The notes below the pieces were generated by a model. It did not search any database and had not been told where the DNA came from. It was given only the letters and a program-made list of their open reading frames with translations. Positions 25,916 to 35,188 of a DNA stretch of 58,767 nt are shown piece after piece. The DNA lies in contig NZ_JGZR01000011.1 of the NCBI RefSeq assembly GCF_000741775.1, positions 1 through 58,767 on the forward strand, in the 5' to 3' direction. The stretch comes from Bifidobacterium subtile. Its GTDB lineage: Bacteria > Actinomycetota > Actinomycetes > Actinomycetales > Bifidobacteriaceae. The translations under genes and the position numbers were made by a program. How positions within the stretch are numbered: position 1 is the stretch's first letter; every line of letters begins with the position of its first letter.

Positions 25916-27514
25916 TTAGCGTGTGCGTGCAGAGGACTGCTGTTGTATCCACTGCTCGACGTCCTCGATCTGCTTGGGGATGCCGGCGGAAAGCCATTCG
26001 GGGCCGTGCTCGGTCATGAGGACATCGTCTTCGATACGGATGCCGATGCCACGCAGCTCGGGCGGCAGCAGCAGATCGTTCTGCGCGAAATAGAGTCCCG
26101 GCTCGATGGTGAAAATCATGCCCGGCGTGATCTTCGCGCCCTGATACGACTCGTAGCGGGCCTGCGCGCAGTCGTGCACGTCGAGGCCGAGATGATGGGC
26201 CACGCCGCAGGCGATCCAGCGACGATGCTGCTGGCCTTCGGGGGAGAGCGACTCCTCCACATCGACCGGCAGAATGCCCCAGTCGTGCAGCCGCTCGGCT
26301 ATGACCCGCATGCAGGCGTGATGAATGTCCGAATACGTGGCGCCGGGCTGCGCGGCCTCGAATCCGGCCTGCTGGGAGTCCAGCACTGTCTGATAGAGCT
26401 TGCGCTGCAGCGGCGTGAACGTGCCGTTCACCGGGAAGGTGCGGCTGATATCGGCCGTGTACAGGCTTTCCACCTCCACGCCGGCGTCGATGAGCAGCAG
26501 CTCGCCGTCGCCCACCACGCCCGTGTTGCGCATCCAGTGCAGAATCGGCGCATCCTTGCCCGACGCGATGATGGTGTCGTAGCCGACCGTGTTGCCCTCC
26601 TCGCGGGCCACGGCGTTGAACGCGCCTTCGAGCATGCGCTCCGAGCGCGGCTTGCCGACAGCTTCAGGCAGGCGGGCCAAAATCCGGTCGAAGCCCTTTT
26701 TGGTGGCCGCGATGGCCTTGCGCATCTCGTTGATTTCGAAGGAATCCTTCACCAGTCGCGCCTCGGAGGCGTATTCGAGCAGCTTGTCGTCCTCGGCGGC
26801 GTTATCGCCGGGGTCGGCGAATCCGTTGGCCTGCCGCGCCGCTTCGACCATGCCGGTGACCTCAGGGTCGGCCTGGCGAATCGCGCGCACCCGCACGGCT
26901 CCGGCCTCGGCGCCGACATCCTTGCCGATCGCGTCAGCCAGCTGCGCGATGTCATGCGTCTCCAAGCCGGTCATCGCATGCAGCTCTTTGAGCCCGGCGC
27001 GCGGGCCGACCCAGTACTCGCCGTAATGCGCGTTCGCGTAGTAATCCTCGGTGCTGTTGTCGGCGCGAGGCGGCACGAAGAGCTCCGCATGATGCGTCGC
27101 GCCGGACTTGGCCTCCGGATCGTCAGCGCTTATCGGATTGAGCACCAGCACGGCTCCGGCCTCGTAATCCTGGCCGAGGCCCGTGTAATACGAGAAGACG
27201 GAATCGGGGCGGAACGCATAGTCGTCGTCGTTGTTGCGCACCTTGGGCTGGCCGGCCGGAATGACCAGCCGCTCGCCGGGGAACTGACTGCCGAGCGCTT
27301 CGAGCCGGGCAGGAATGTACGTGCTGGACTCCAGCGGCTTGATATCGGGCTCCTGATTGTCCCAGCCGGTCGTCATGAACTCACGGAAGGCATCGCTGCG
27401 GGGGCGCAGCGTGCGGTTGTTCGTCCGGTCGTGCATCGGCTGGTCGGCTCCCGGCGCCTGCGAGGCCTCCTGCGCCTCGTATTCCTTGTCCTTGTCGGTC
27501 ACGACGTCGCCCAT
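25916..27514 (-). CDS. pepP: Xaa-Pro aminopeptidase (aminopeptidase P)
   Basis: 532-residue M24-family metallopeptidase that removes an N-terminal residue preceding proline. The C-terminal pita-bread domain has the metal ligands in order: Asp in LLLIDAGVE, Asp in YTADISRTF, His in HHLGLDVHD, Glu in TIEPGLY and Glu in GIRIEDDV. The N-terminal AMP_N-like domain spans about residues 50-230. The first 30 residues are charged, with no signal peptide, so it is cytosolic. ATG 27514 follows GAAGGAG. It fits with the neighbouring peptide uptake operon. Confidence 0.93.
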   Translation of the reverse strand: MGDVVTDKDKEYEAQEASQAPGADQPMHDRTNNRTLRPRSDAFREFMTTGWDNQEPDIKPLESSTYIPARLEALGSQFPGERLVIPAGQPKVRNNDDDYAFRPDSVFSYYTGLGQDYEAGAVLVLNPISADDPEAKSGATHHAELFVPPRADNSTEDYYANAHYGEYWVGPRAGLKELHAMTGLETHDIAQLADAIGKDVGAEAGAVRVRAIRQADPEVTGMVEAARQANGFADPGDNAAEDDKLLEYASEARLVKDSFEINEMRKAIAATKKGFDRILARLPEAVGKPRSERMLEGAFNAVAREEGNTVGYDTIIASGKDAPILHWMRNTGVVGDGELLLIDAGVEVESLYTADISRTFPVNGTFTPLQRKLYQTVLDSQQAGFEAAQPGATYSDIHHACMRVIAERLHDWGILPVDVEESLSPEGQQHRRWIACGVAHHLGLDVHDCAQARYESYQGAKITPGMIFTIEPGLYFAQNDLLLPPELRGIGIRIEDDVLMTEHGPEWLSAGIPKQIEDVEQWIQQQSSARTR

Positions 27515-27842
27515 TCATGTCTCCTTCGTTCGCAGGTGTGATTGCATATGCAGCCCATTGTAGTTCGGCTAGCGTAACAGCGCGTGATGGCCGTTTGCGC
27601 CAGCTGAATTGTCTGCGCGTCGTCTTTCGACCGCTAAGGAGCTGCTGACGTACGTTTCGTCACATTGCGCATCGAATTTGCGTAGCATTTCATACGGTAA
27701 GGTCGCTCTGGCGTACAAAGCGCAACGTTCTTCGGTCCTGCTCGCCGTCGGATGAAACGGGCGCTGGTTCACCCGCTCGCTTAGAATAGGAAAGATTGTG
27801 AAGCGTGTGAGGCAAGTAGAGAGACGAGGGGTAACGCACAGC
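27515..27842. promoter_or_regulatory. divergent pepP/folC intergenic region
   Basis: No gene seen. TAGAAT at 27782-27787 is a likely folC -10 box. Copies of the GTACG-type repeat core occur at 27645-27660 (CTGACGTACGTTTCGT) and 27708-27722 (CTGGCGTACAAAGCG). Confidence 0.45.
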
Positions 27843-29492
27843 ATGTCATATGAGCATCCGAACCAGGGCAAGGCAACGATCCGCGAGGTCGAACGCGATA
27901 TCATGAGCCGCCCCACGGAGCATAACACCACGAATCTCGATCTCGACCGCATGACGATGATGCTCGACCTGCTGGGGCATCCGGAGGACTCGTTCCGCAT
28001 CATCCACATCACCGGCACCAACGGCAAAGGCTCGACGGCACGCATGGCCGAGGCCATCTGTCGGGCGTACGGCATGCGCACCGGGCTGTACACCTCGCCG
28101 CATCTTGAGCGCATCAACGAGCGCATCGCGATTGACGGCCAGCAGCTGGGCGATGACGATTTCATCGACGCCTGGGAACAGATCAGGGATTTTGTGGGGC
28201 TTGTCGACGCGGCGATGGCGAAGCAAGGCAAGCCGAAAATGAGCTTCTTCGAAGTGCTGACGGCTATGGCCATCTGGAAGTTCGCCGATGCTCCGGTCGA
28301 TGTCGCCGTGGTCGAAGTGGGCATGGGCGGCAGCTGGGACGCGACGAATGTGCTCGATGGCGATGCGGCGATCATTGGGCCGGTCGATATGGACCACATG
28401 CAGTGGCTCGGCGATACCGTGGAGCAGATCGCGACCGAGAAATCAGGCATCATCAAGCCCGGATGCACCGCCATCATCGGCGCACAGCCGCATGCGGACA
28501 AGGTCATGCCGATTCTTGAGGCCGCTGCGGCGAAGAACCACGCGACGCTGGTGCGCGACGGCATCGAAATGGAAGTCGTCGCACGCACGCTGGCCGTGGG
28601 AGGCCAGGTGGTGACCATGCGCACGCCCAACGGCACCTATGAGGATGTGCCGGTCGCCAAATTCGGCGAGCATCAGGCCCATAACGCGCTCGCCGCGCTG
28701 GCTGCGGCCGAAACGGTCATACCAGTCAACGGGGTGCTCGACGGCGATCTGGTGGCCGAAGGACTGAGCGGCGTGAAGATTCCGGGGCGCATCGAGCAGA
28801 TTCGCACGTCGCCCACCATCATCCTCGACGGCGGGCACAATTTGAATGCGGCCGAGGCCCTGCGCCGCGCCATCGAAGAGAACTACGACTTCAAGCAGCT
28901 CGTCGGCGTCATCGCCATGATGGAGGACAAGCAGGTCGAGGAATACCTCGGCGTGCTCGAACCGCTGCTCAGCCATGTGGTCGTCACCGAGAACTCCTGG
29001 CGCGAGCGCGTGATGCCTGCCGAAGAGCTTGAGAAGATCGCGGTGGACGTGTTCGGGCGCGACCGCGTCACGCGCGTCGATGAGCTGCCTGACGCCATTC
29101 AGACCGCTGTCGATATGGTGGATGTCGAGGATGAGCTGGGTGTGGGATACGGCCACGGCGTGCTCGTTGCCGGCAGCTTCGTCACCGCTGGCGATGCCCG
29201 CGCGCTGCTTGCAGAGCATGTCGATCCTGATTTGCAGCGGACGAAGGCCGAGCGGGTGCATCAGCCAGCGGTCGAACCGGAGCCGCGGGATGCTGCGGAT
29301 AACGGTGCAGCTGCGCAGATCGAAGAGGCTGAACCGAAGGCAGAATCGCAGCAATCTGAGGAGCCCAAGGTATCAGGAGAGTCTGCTGGGAACGACGATG
29401 CTGATTCGGCGTCAGTCTTTTCACCGTCTTCTCAATCCTCGATATCGTCATCTTCGTCGCCTTCGTCAACACCGACTTCGCCCGAAAACTGA
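27843..29492 (+). CDS. folC: folylpolyglutamate synthase / dihydrofolate synthase
   Basis: 549-residue Mur-ligase-family enzyme adding glutamate to dihydropteroate and folates. The ATP-binding loop HITGTNGKGST is at about residues 54-64, and VAVVEVGMGGSWDATN and the C-terminal Mur ligase domain (LDGGHNLNAAEALRRA) follow. After residue about 460 there is an acidic, Gln/Ser-rich tail of some 80 residues ending in a run of Ser/Pro that ordinary FolC lacks. I chose ATG 27843: a -10 box (TAGAAT, 27782) would put the transcript start near 27794, too close to the alternative GTG 27798. smc follows after 15 bases. Confidence 0.93.
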   Translation: MSYEHPNQGKATIREVERDIMSRPTEHNTTNLDLDRMTMMLDLLGHPEDSFRIIHITGTNGKGSTARMAEAICRAYGMRTGLYTSPHLERINERIAIDGQQLGDDDFIDAWEQIRDFVGLVDAAMAKQGKPKMSFFEVLTAMAIWKFADAPVDVAVVEVGMGGSWDATNVLDGDAAIIGPVDMDHMQWLGDTVEQIATEKSGIIKPGCTAIIGAQPHADKVMPILEAAAAKNHATLVRDGIEMEVVARTLAVGGQVVTMRTPNGTYEDVPVAKFGEHQAHNALAALAAAETVIPVNGVLDGDLVAEGLSGVKIPGRIEQIRTSPTIILDGGHNLNAAEALRRAIEENYDFKQLVGVIAMMEDKQVEEYLGVLEPLLSHVVVTENSWRERVMPAEELEKIAVDVFGRDRVTRVDELPDAIQTAVDMVDVEDELGVGYGHGVLVAGSFVTAGDARALLAEHVDPDLQRTKAERVHQPAVEPEPRDAADNGAAAQIEEAEPKAESQQSEEPKVSGESAGNDDADSASVFSPSSQSSISSSSSPSSTPTSPEN

Positions 29493-29507
29493 GCCTTAGG
29501 CCGCGCC

Positions 29508-32500
29508 ATGTACCTCAAAGAACTGACCCTGCGGGGGTTCAAATCTTTCGCCTCCGCCACCACCCTGCGCTTCGAGCCGGGAATCACGGCGGTCGTGGGC
29601 CCGAACGGCTCCGGCAAGTCGAATATCGTCGACGCACTGACCTGGGTCATGGGGGAGCAGGGCGCGAAGAATCTGCGCGGCACGTCGATGGAGGACGTGA
29701 TCTTCGCGGGCACGTCGAGTCGGCCGCCGCTCGGGCGTGCGCAGGTGACGCTCACGATCGACAATGCGGATCATGTGCTCGACATCGATTACGCCGAGGT
29801 GACGATCAGCCGTACGATCTTCCGTAACGGTGGTTCGGAATATGCGATCAACGGCACGGCGTGTCGTCTGCTCGACATTCAGGAGCTGCTGTCTGACACG
29901 GGCCTCGGCCAGCAGATGCATGTGATCGTAGGGCAGGGGCGACTTGACGCCATTCTGCGTGCGGATCCGAGCGGGCATCGGGCCTTCATCGAAGAGGCTG
30001 CCGGCATTCTCAAGCACCGCAAGCGCAAGGAACGTTCCTTGCGCAAATTGGCGAATACCGAGGCCAATTTGTCGCGGCTTGACGATCTGCTGCACGAGAT
30101 TCATCGCCAGCTTGGTCCTCTGGGGCGCCAGGCTCGTATTTCGCGTCGCGCCGAAAGCATTCAGGTCTCGCTGCGCGATGCGCAATCGCGCATCTATGCC
30201 GAAGATGCGCTCGAATCGTTGCAACGGCGCGAATTGCTGCGTATGGAACTGACCGGCATTCGCGGCGAGCTGACGCAGCGGCAGCGCGAGCTTGCACAGA
30301 TTCGGCTGCGTATCGAGCAGGTCGAGGCGCTGGGTTCGGCGGCGAGTCCGGCCATAGCAAAAGCCAATCAGACGTGGCATGAGCTCGCGGGCATCGAGGA
30401 GCGGCTGCGGTCGCTGGCGCAGATCGCGCAGGAGCGCGCGCGGTCGTTGACGACGCAGATCGTGACGAATTTCGGCGAGGACCCGGAACTGCTGGAACAT
30501 CGTGCTGCCGAGCTTGATGGGCAGGCGCAGGCTTCGCAGCATGCCGTCGAAGAGGCGCGGCTCGCCTACGACAAGGCGGTTGAGGAACGCGCCGGCGACG
30601 AGAAGCAGCTCGCCTCGCTGCGCCAGACGCTCGCCGAGCTGCGTGTCAACGCCCGGCAGCGCGAGACGCGCGTGGCGAATCTGCGCGAGATGGTGGCGCG
30701 TGAAGAGTCAGCTGTGCAGTTGGCGCATACCCGCGCCGCCGATTTCATGGCACAGCGCACGGATATCGCCGCGCAGCGCGACGCGGCGCAGGCGCAATAC
30801 GACGAGCTGAACAAGTCAGCCGCCGAAATTGGCGGTGACGACAGCGGCGAGGCGCTTGACGCGGCCCGTGAGCAACTACGTCAATGCCAAGAATCGTTGG
30901 CGGCGCAGGAAGACAAGCTGCGCAAGGTCAATGGCGAGATTATATCGCAGCAGGCCAAGGCCGACGCACTGAACGACACTTTGGACAGCCGCAACGCCTC
31001 AGGCGCATTGGAACGCGATGGCGATATCGCGGCTTTGGGCCGGCTCACCGACTTCATCCATGTCGCCGACGGCTGGGAGGAGGCCGTCGCGCACGCCTTG
31101 GACGAATTCGCCAGCGCCATCGTCGTTCCCGATGCCGATGCGATGCTGCAAGCCTTGGAACGCGCCAAGAACCGGCAGCTGGGCAAGGCGGTGCTGCTGC
31201 GGCCGATTGACAGCGCGGCAACGGTCGATGCTGGCGCTGGGGCTGATGCTGATGCTGGCCGCGCGGCACGTGCAGGCACTGATGCTGTGGATATTGACGC
31301 GGAGAACGAACAGCCGCAAGACGCGCCAACACGCGGTGCCGCACGCTCAGCTGCCGCACTGGTGTCGGTCAATCCATCGCAAGATGACGGCGAGCAGCAG
31401 ATTCGTGCCGTGGCCGCTGCAGTGCGTGCGTTGCTGGCCGATGTGTGCGTTGTGGAAAGCCGCGAGGATGCGGCGCAGGCGGTGCAGGGCGGTTCGTGGC
31501 GGCAGGCGGTGACGCGTGACGGCGAGGTCATCAATCGTGTTGGTGCGATTGGCGGATCGTCGCTCTCGCAAAGCGATTTGTCGCTGGCGGCGCGCCGCGA
31601 CAAAGCATTGGGGCAGGTGCATGCTTTGCGGGAGCAGCTTTCGCAGCTTCAAGGCAAGGTGGACGGTGCTCAGGAGAGTCGCGATGAGGCTCGGCTTGCT
31701 GTTGACGCGGCGGTGCAGCAGCGCACCGAGGCAAGGCTTAGAGCGCAGCAGGCGCAGCAATCGCTACACGCCGCGCGGCAGCGGGTAGAGGCGTTGACGC
31801 GGCAGCTGAACGGCATTGAAACCAAGCGCTCCGCTGCCGCAGAAGACGGCGAGGCGCATGAGCTCAAGCTTGCCGACTTGGGCCGCGCGTTGGCGCAGGC
31901 GCAGGAGTCGACAGATGGGCAGGATGATTTCGATGAGCTTGCCGACCGTGAGCATGAACTTGAAGCGCGGCTGACCGCCTCTCACGAGCACGAAATCACT
32001 GCGAAGCTCGCATGGAACGAGGCGACGCGCAAAAGCGAATCGCTGCAGCGGCAGGCCGGTCTGCTGCATGACAACGCCAAGGAGGCGGTTGCCAGGCGTG
32101 CCCGGTTGGAGGCGCTGAATGGAACACGCCGTCAGCAGGCGGCAAAGGTCGAGCAGGTAGCGGCTGATGCGCTCGCTGTGGCGCAGCTCGTGCATCGTGA
32201 TTTGGATGCCGTCGCCGCCAAACGCGAGGAGCTGCAGCGTGCGGCATCCAGCCATGACGACGAGCTCAAATCGTTGCGATCCCAACGCAATGCGCTCGAA
32301 CCACAGGTGAACGAATTGCAGCAGCGCGAGCACTCGTTGGATGTCGACCGCGAGCGGTTGGCAGCGAATCATGGGCAGCTAACGCAGAAGATTTCCGACG
32401 AGCTAGGCATGAGCGTGGATGAGCTGGTGTCCGGGTATGGTCCCGAGCAACCGGTTCCCGTGCTTGACGACGAGGGGCAGCCTGTTCCGCTTGACGGCGA

Positions 32501-33380
32501 GGCTGCTGAAATTGATGTGGAAGGCGAGGATAAGGCCGTTGCCGGAACTGGCGGCGGGCGTGGGGGCAGCATTGAATCTGGTGGCGGTGAACAGGGCAAT
32601 GCCCGCATAACGGATGCTGAATCTGATGGCGACGGGCAAAGCATTAATCATCGGCGAAATGATGGCAACGATGCTGCAGTGTCGCAACGCTACCAAATCG
32701 TGCCCTACGTGCGCGAGGAGCAAATCAAACGGCTAGACAAGGCCCGCCGCGACCTCAAGGCGCTCGGCAAAGTGAACCCGCTGGCCACCGAGGAATACGA
32801 TTCGCTGCAGGAGCGTAACCAGTATCTCAACGATCAGCGCAATGACGTGGCCAAAAGCCGCGACGACCTCATGCAGCTCATCAAGGATCTCGACGCCACC
32901 ATGACCCAGGTGTTTGCGAACGCTTTCGCCGATACTGCTCAGGCCTTTGCCAAGGTCTTCGCCACGCTCTTCCCCGGTGGCACCGGTCGCTTGCGATTGG
33001 AGAACCCGGACGACATGCTCGCCACCGGCGTGATCGTGGAGGCCAGTCCGGCCGGCAAGCGCGTCAAGCAGCTCAGCCTGCTCTCGGGCGGCGAACGCTC
33101 GCTGACTGCGCTGGCGCTGCTCTTCGCCATTTTCACAGCCCGCCCCAGCCCCTTCTATGTCATGGACGAAGTCGAAGCCGCGCTCGACGACATCAACCTC
33201 ACCCGTCTGCTCCACGCCTTCGAAGACCTGCGCGAGCACGCCCAGCTGATTGTTATTACCCATCAGCAGCGCACTATGTCGATTGCGGATGCCTTATATG
33301 GCATCACTATGCGTGCTGATGGGGTTACAGCGGTCATGAGTCAGCGTCTAGAACATACGAGTGGTAGCAGTGCGCGGTGA
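29508..33380 (+). CDS. smc: chromosome segregation ATPase SMC
   Basis: 1290-residue SMC, longer than the usual 1150-1200. Walker A GPNGSGKSN is at about 31-39. Long coiled coils flank a hinge around 520-680. The ABC signature LSGGERS is near 1192 and Walker B (VMDEVEAALDD) near 1218. Two low-complexity insertions explain the extra length: Ala/Asp-rich at about 567-625 in the hinge and Gly/Asp/Glu-rich at about 992-1060 before the distal coil. It acts as a dimer with ScpA/ScpB in condensation. It follows folC closely. Its last ~39 codons and the following hairpins are repeated downstream (33466-33660). Confidence 0.96.
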   Translation: MYLKELTLRGFKSFASATTLRFEPGITAVVGPNGSGKSNIVDALTWVMGEQGAKNLRGTSMEDVIFAGTSSRPPLGRAQVTLTIDNADHVLDIDYAEVTISRTIFRNGGSEYAINGTACRLLDIQELLSDTGLGQQMHVIVGQGRLDAILRADPSGHRAFIEEAAGILKHRKRKERSLRKLANTEANLSRLDDLLHEIHRQLGPLGRQARISRRAESIQVSLRDAQSRIYAEDALESLQRRELLRMELTGIRGELTQRQRELAQIRLRIEQVEALGSAASPAIAKANQTWHELAGIEERLRSLAQIAQERARSLTTQIVTNFGEDPELLEHRAAELDGQAQASQHAVEEARLAYDKAVEERAGDEKQLASLRQTLAELRVNARQRETRVANLREMVAREESAVQLAHTRAADFMAQRTDIAAQRDAAQAQYDELNKSAAEIGGDDSGEALDAAREQLRQCQESLAAQEDKLRKVNGEIISQQAKADALNDTLDSRNASGALERDGDIAALGRLTDFIHVADGWEEAVAHALDEFASAIVVPDADAMLQALERAKNRQLGKAVLLRPIDSAATVDAGAGADADAGRAARAGTDAVDIDAENEQPQDAPTRGAARSAAALVSVNPSQDDGEQQIRAVAAAVRALLADVCVVESREDAAQAVQGGSWRQAVTRDGEVINRVGAIGGSSLSQSDLSLAARRDKALGQVHALREQLSQLQGKVDGAQESRDEARLAVDAAVQQRTEARLRAQQAQQSLHAARQRVEALTRQLNGIETKRSAAAEDGEAHELKLADLGRALAQAQESTDGQDDFDELADREHELEARLTASHEHEITAKLAWNEATRKSESLQRQAGLLHDNAKEAVARRARLEALNGTRRQQAAKVEQVAADALAVAQLVHRDLDAVAAKREELQRAASSHDDELKSLRSQRNALEPQVNELQQREHSLDVDRERLAANHGQLTQKISDELGMSVDELVSGYGPEQPVPVLDDEGQPVPLDGEAAEIDVEGEDKAVAGTGGGRGGSIESGGGEQGNARITDAESDGDGQSINHRRNDGNDAAVSQRYQIVPYVREEQIKRLDKARRDLKALGKVNPLATEEYDSLQERNQYLNDQRNDVAKSRDDLMQLIKDLDATMTQVFANAFADTAQAFAKVFATLFPGGTGRLRLENPDDMLATGVIVEASPAGKRVKQLSLLSGGERSLTALALLFAIFTARPSPFYVMDEVEAALDDINLTRLLHAFEDLREHAQLIVITHQQRTMSIADALYGITMRADGVTAVMSQRLEHTSGSSAR

Positions 33381-33457
33381 TGGCGCTGCAGATGGGCTTC
33401 GCCGCCTTAGTGGCGGCTCACCTCGCCTACGGACAACGCACTGCGTTGTCCGCTTAA
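33380..33457 (+). other. 25-codon ORF overlapping the smc stop (copy 1)
   Basis: ATG at 33380 overlaps the smc TGA (TGATG) and opens a 25-codon hydrophobic frame beginning MALQMGF and ending LSA. The frame is kept in copy 2 (33582-33659). Overlap would permit translational coupling. The conserved RNA hairpins in the same bases may instead explain the similarity; coding status is unproven. Confidence 0.25.
33431..33451 (+). terminator. smc terminator hairpin (copy 1)
   Basis: GGACAACGCA pairs perfectly with TGCGTTGTCC around one base. No T-tract follows. The covarying second copy (33633-33653) supports a functional structure. Confidence 0.7.
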
Positions 33458-33462
33458 CGGCT

Positions 33463-33582
33463 CAGCAGCAGCGCACCGTGAGCATCGCCGATGCGTTGTA
33501 TGGCATCACCATGCGTGCTGATGGAGTGACAGCCGTCATGAGTCAGAAGCTTGAGCATCGGGGTGATGGCGTTGCGGGTTAA
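33463..33582 (+). pseudogene. duplicated smc C-terminal fragment
   Basis: Reads QQQRTVSIADALYGITMRAD and onward to VAG-stop at 33580-33582, nearly the same protein sequence as the real smc end, in codons more GC-rich than the true gene's end. It lacks a start and ribosome site. Probably the old smc end left behind when a related sequence recombined in upstream (inference). Confidence 0.75.
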
Positions 33583-33659
33583 TGGCGCTGCAGATGGGCT
33601 TCGTGGCCTTGGCGGCCGCTCACCTCAGCTACGGACAGCCCACAGGGCTGTCCGCTTAA
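33582..33659 (+). other. 25-codon ORF (copy 2)
   Basis: Second version of the small frame, overlapping the fragment's TAA as TAATG. It differs from copy 1 at six residues and keeps the same length and stop. See copy 1 for the caution on coding status. Confidence 0.22.
33633..33653 (+). terminator. terminator hairpin (copy 2)
   Basis: GGACAGCCC pairs perfectly with GGGCTGTCC around ACA. Both arms differ from copy 1 in a compensating manner. Confidence 0.7.
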
Positions 33660-33723
33660 CGATTCGGCACTCTGACAGGCACTGACATACTCCGATAAAT
33701 CAGGTGTCTAAGTATGGGGGTTA

Positions 33724-33772
33724 TACGGCACAAGGCCCGCATGAGGTGCGAGTTAGTGCGGGGGTTGTGGTG
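33724..33772 (+). repeat. 49-bp imperfect direct repeat, left copy
   Basis: About 35 of 49 bases match 35189-35237, including TGCGGGGGTTGTG (13/13) and CGCATGA. The two copies flank the AT-richer broken membrane-protein gene. Confidence 0.6.
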
Positions 33773-33784
33773 GTTGTGTGTGCA

Positions 33785-33898
33785 AGCGTCGCCTTTTATA
33801 CGCTAACTTGACGCTGGCGTACGAAACGTTACGAAATTGGCCGTTGCAACGTTGCGTTTTGTACGGCGGAGTCGAGCTAGCGTGCAAAAGGCGACGCT
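33785..33898. repeat. 44-bp imperfect inverted repeat
   Basis: Arms 33785-33828 and 33855-33898 match at about 36 of 44 positions (outermost AGCGTCGCCTTTT against AAAAGGCGACGCT). The inner ends contain the GTACGAAACG core seen in other intergenic repeats of this window. It would form a long hairpin; it resembles a non-coding palindromic repeat more than a simple terminator. Confidence 0.75.
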
Positions 33899-34142
33899 GA
33901 GCCGGGTGGTTGGTTTGCTGAGTCTTACGTATGTTTTTGCTGGGTGGAATTTGTATCGAGGTGTGGGGTAGTTTTGGGCATGTCGGACGGTGCTGCTTCG
34001 ACTTCGTGTGATGACTGTACAGATAATAACGATAACGCCTGGCTGCAGGCTGCGGAGGCATCCCCAGCAAAGGCATAACCGTATTCCACGAACAAGTGCA
34101 ATCACAGAAGAGAGAGAATCAATAGCGGTTGAAAGTGAAAGG

Positions 34143-35009
34143 GTGTCCCAAGATTATGACAATTCAACAGCCCAAGCAATTGTGTGCGCGAAGGAGGCGA
34201 TCGGCGAAGTAATGAAGTGTATTTGGAATGACCTAAAAACCCGGCTCACCCCTTGGTGGAATCGGTCTCTGGTTCTTGGCGTAGTCCTTATGGTCATCTG
34301 CTTCATTTCCTTGATAGCGATAACGCCCTTTCCCAGTACGCAGGGGTAGCCTGTAACGGTGCTTGGGTGGGTAAACGCAATCGGGGTCATGTTGATTATA
34401 TTTCGGCCTGTCAATAGCACAACAGGAAAGATGGCTTGGCTGTTGTGCGGGCATTTCCTATATCGGCTCTTATATCTACTGGCTATTGCGTATGATCTTA
34501 TATTCTTTTGCCTGGCTGTGCAGCGAAGGCTAGGACAAAAGCATCCTGATCCCCAACTGAGTCTATTGCAGTTTGCCGCAATCATGTTCTGGGCATTACT
34601 GAACAATGTAGCGATACTGACTCGCGACGACTGGTACTACCGAAGGAAGCCGCGCCCCTTCAAAGATCCGAGTCATAGATGGCTGGAGCGTATGGCCTCG
34701 GCTCCACTTATGACGCTCATCTTCCTGATTCTATTCACCATCATCGTCTCATCGGGCCATATAGACGAGTTCAGCACGCTCTTCGGCTCGGTATGGGGGT
34801 TCGTCACGGTTACAACATCCGTGAAGATATGGGAGGAATGCTATAAAGATCAGACGGAGTCAGAAAAGATAAGCCTAGTAGGCGAAGAACGGTGGATGCC
34901 GTCCTTATCGGCGCCATCAACAGGGGATTGGTACATTATGATCAAGCAACCCGGTAACAATAATCCAGAAGATATATCCAAACAACCGCCACTGTCAATA
35001 AACAAATAA
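34143..35009 (+). pseudogene. membrane-protein gene split by in-frame amber codon
   Basis: One frame runs from about GTG 34143 (alternative ATG 34212) to TAA 35009 but has TAG at 34347-34349. Before it: a short soluble lead and one membrane segment (SLVLGVVLMVICFISLIAIT). After it: several more hydrophobic segments and a polar C-terminus of about 60 residues. The reading continues naturally across the TAG (...PSTQG-stop-PVTVLGWVNA...), so this looks like one ~288-codon multi-pass protein with a nonsense mutation. The second part could start at GTG 34359 (216 residues) as a separate protein. No family recognised. Base composition is lower in GC than the neighbours, and repeats flank it, suggesting transfer. 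Confidence 0.6.
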
Positions 35010-35045
35010 AAGAATGACTGTCTATTTAACGACCATGTAATAGAC

Positions 35046-35081
35046 AAAAGCAGGGCTAGGTTGAGACTTGGTCCTGCTTTT
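35046..35081 (+). terminator. terminator after the membrane-protein gene
   Basis: AAAAGCAGG pairs with CCTGCTTTT, with T-rich sequence after it (TTTTCTTGTG), 37 bases past the stop. Confidence 0.7.
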
Positions 35082-35188
35082 CTTGTGTGTATACAACCGT
35101 TTATGAATCAACATCTGTTATTCGGTTTGGAACTATGCGTTTATAGGCATGTGGTGTGTATCTGGCGGACGGCTCGGCTTTGGCCTGA

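Larger units (their letters stand above)
33264..33660 (+). repeat. tandem 202-bp duplication of the smc 3' end and its terminator
   Basis: Unit 1 (33264-33458) comprises the final ~39 smc codons plus 75 bases. Unit 2 (33466-33660) repeats this 202 bases on. In the 31 aligned codons up to the shared LEH, 14 differ, 12 of them silently. After the stop each unit has ATGGCGCTGCAGATGGGCTT, then a hairpin whose two arms changed together: GGACAACGCA/TGCGTTGTCC in unit 1 and GGACAGCCC/GGGCTGTCC in unit 2. Unit 2 has no start codon of its own, so it is a gene fragment. Confidence 0.88.

Noticed and set aside
27569..28636. 355-codon minus-strand frame over the folC start
   Set aside because: Shadow of folC; Ser/Arg-rich with no domain pattern, and folC explains the codon bias.
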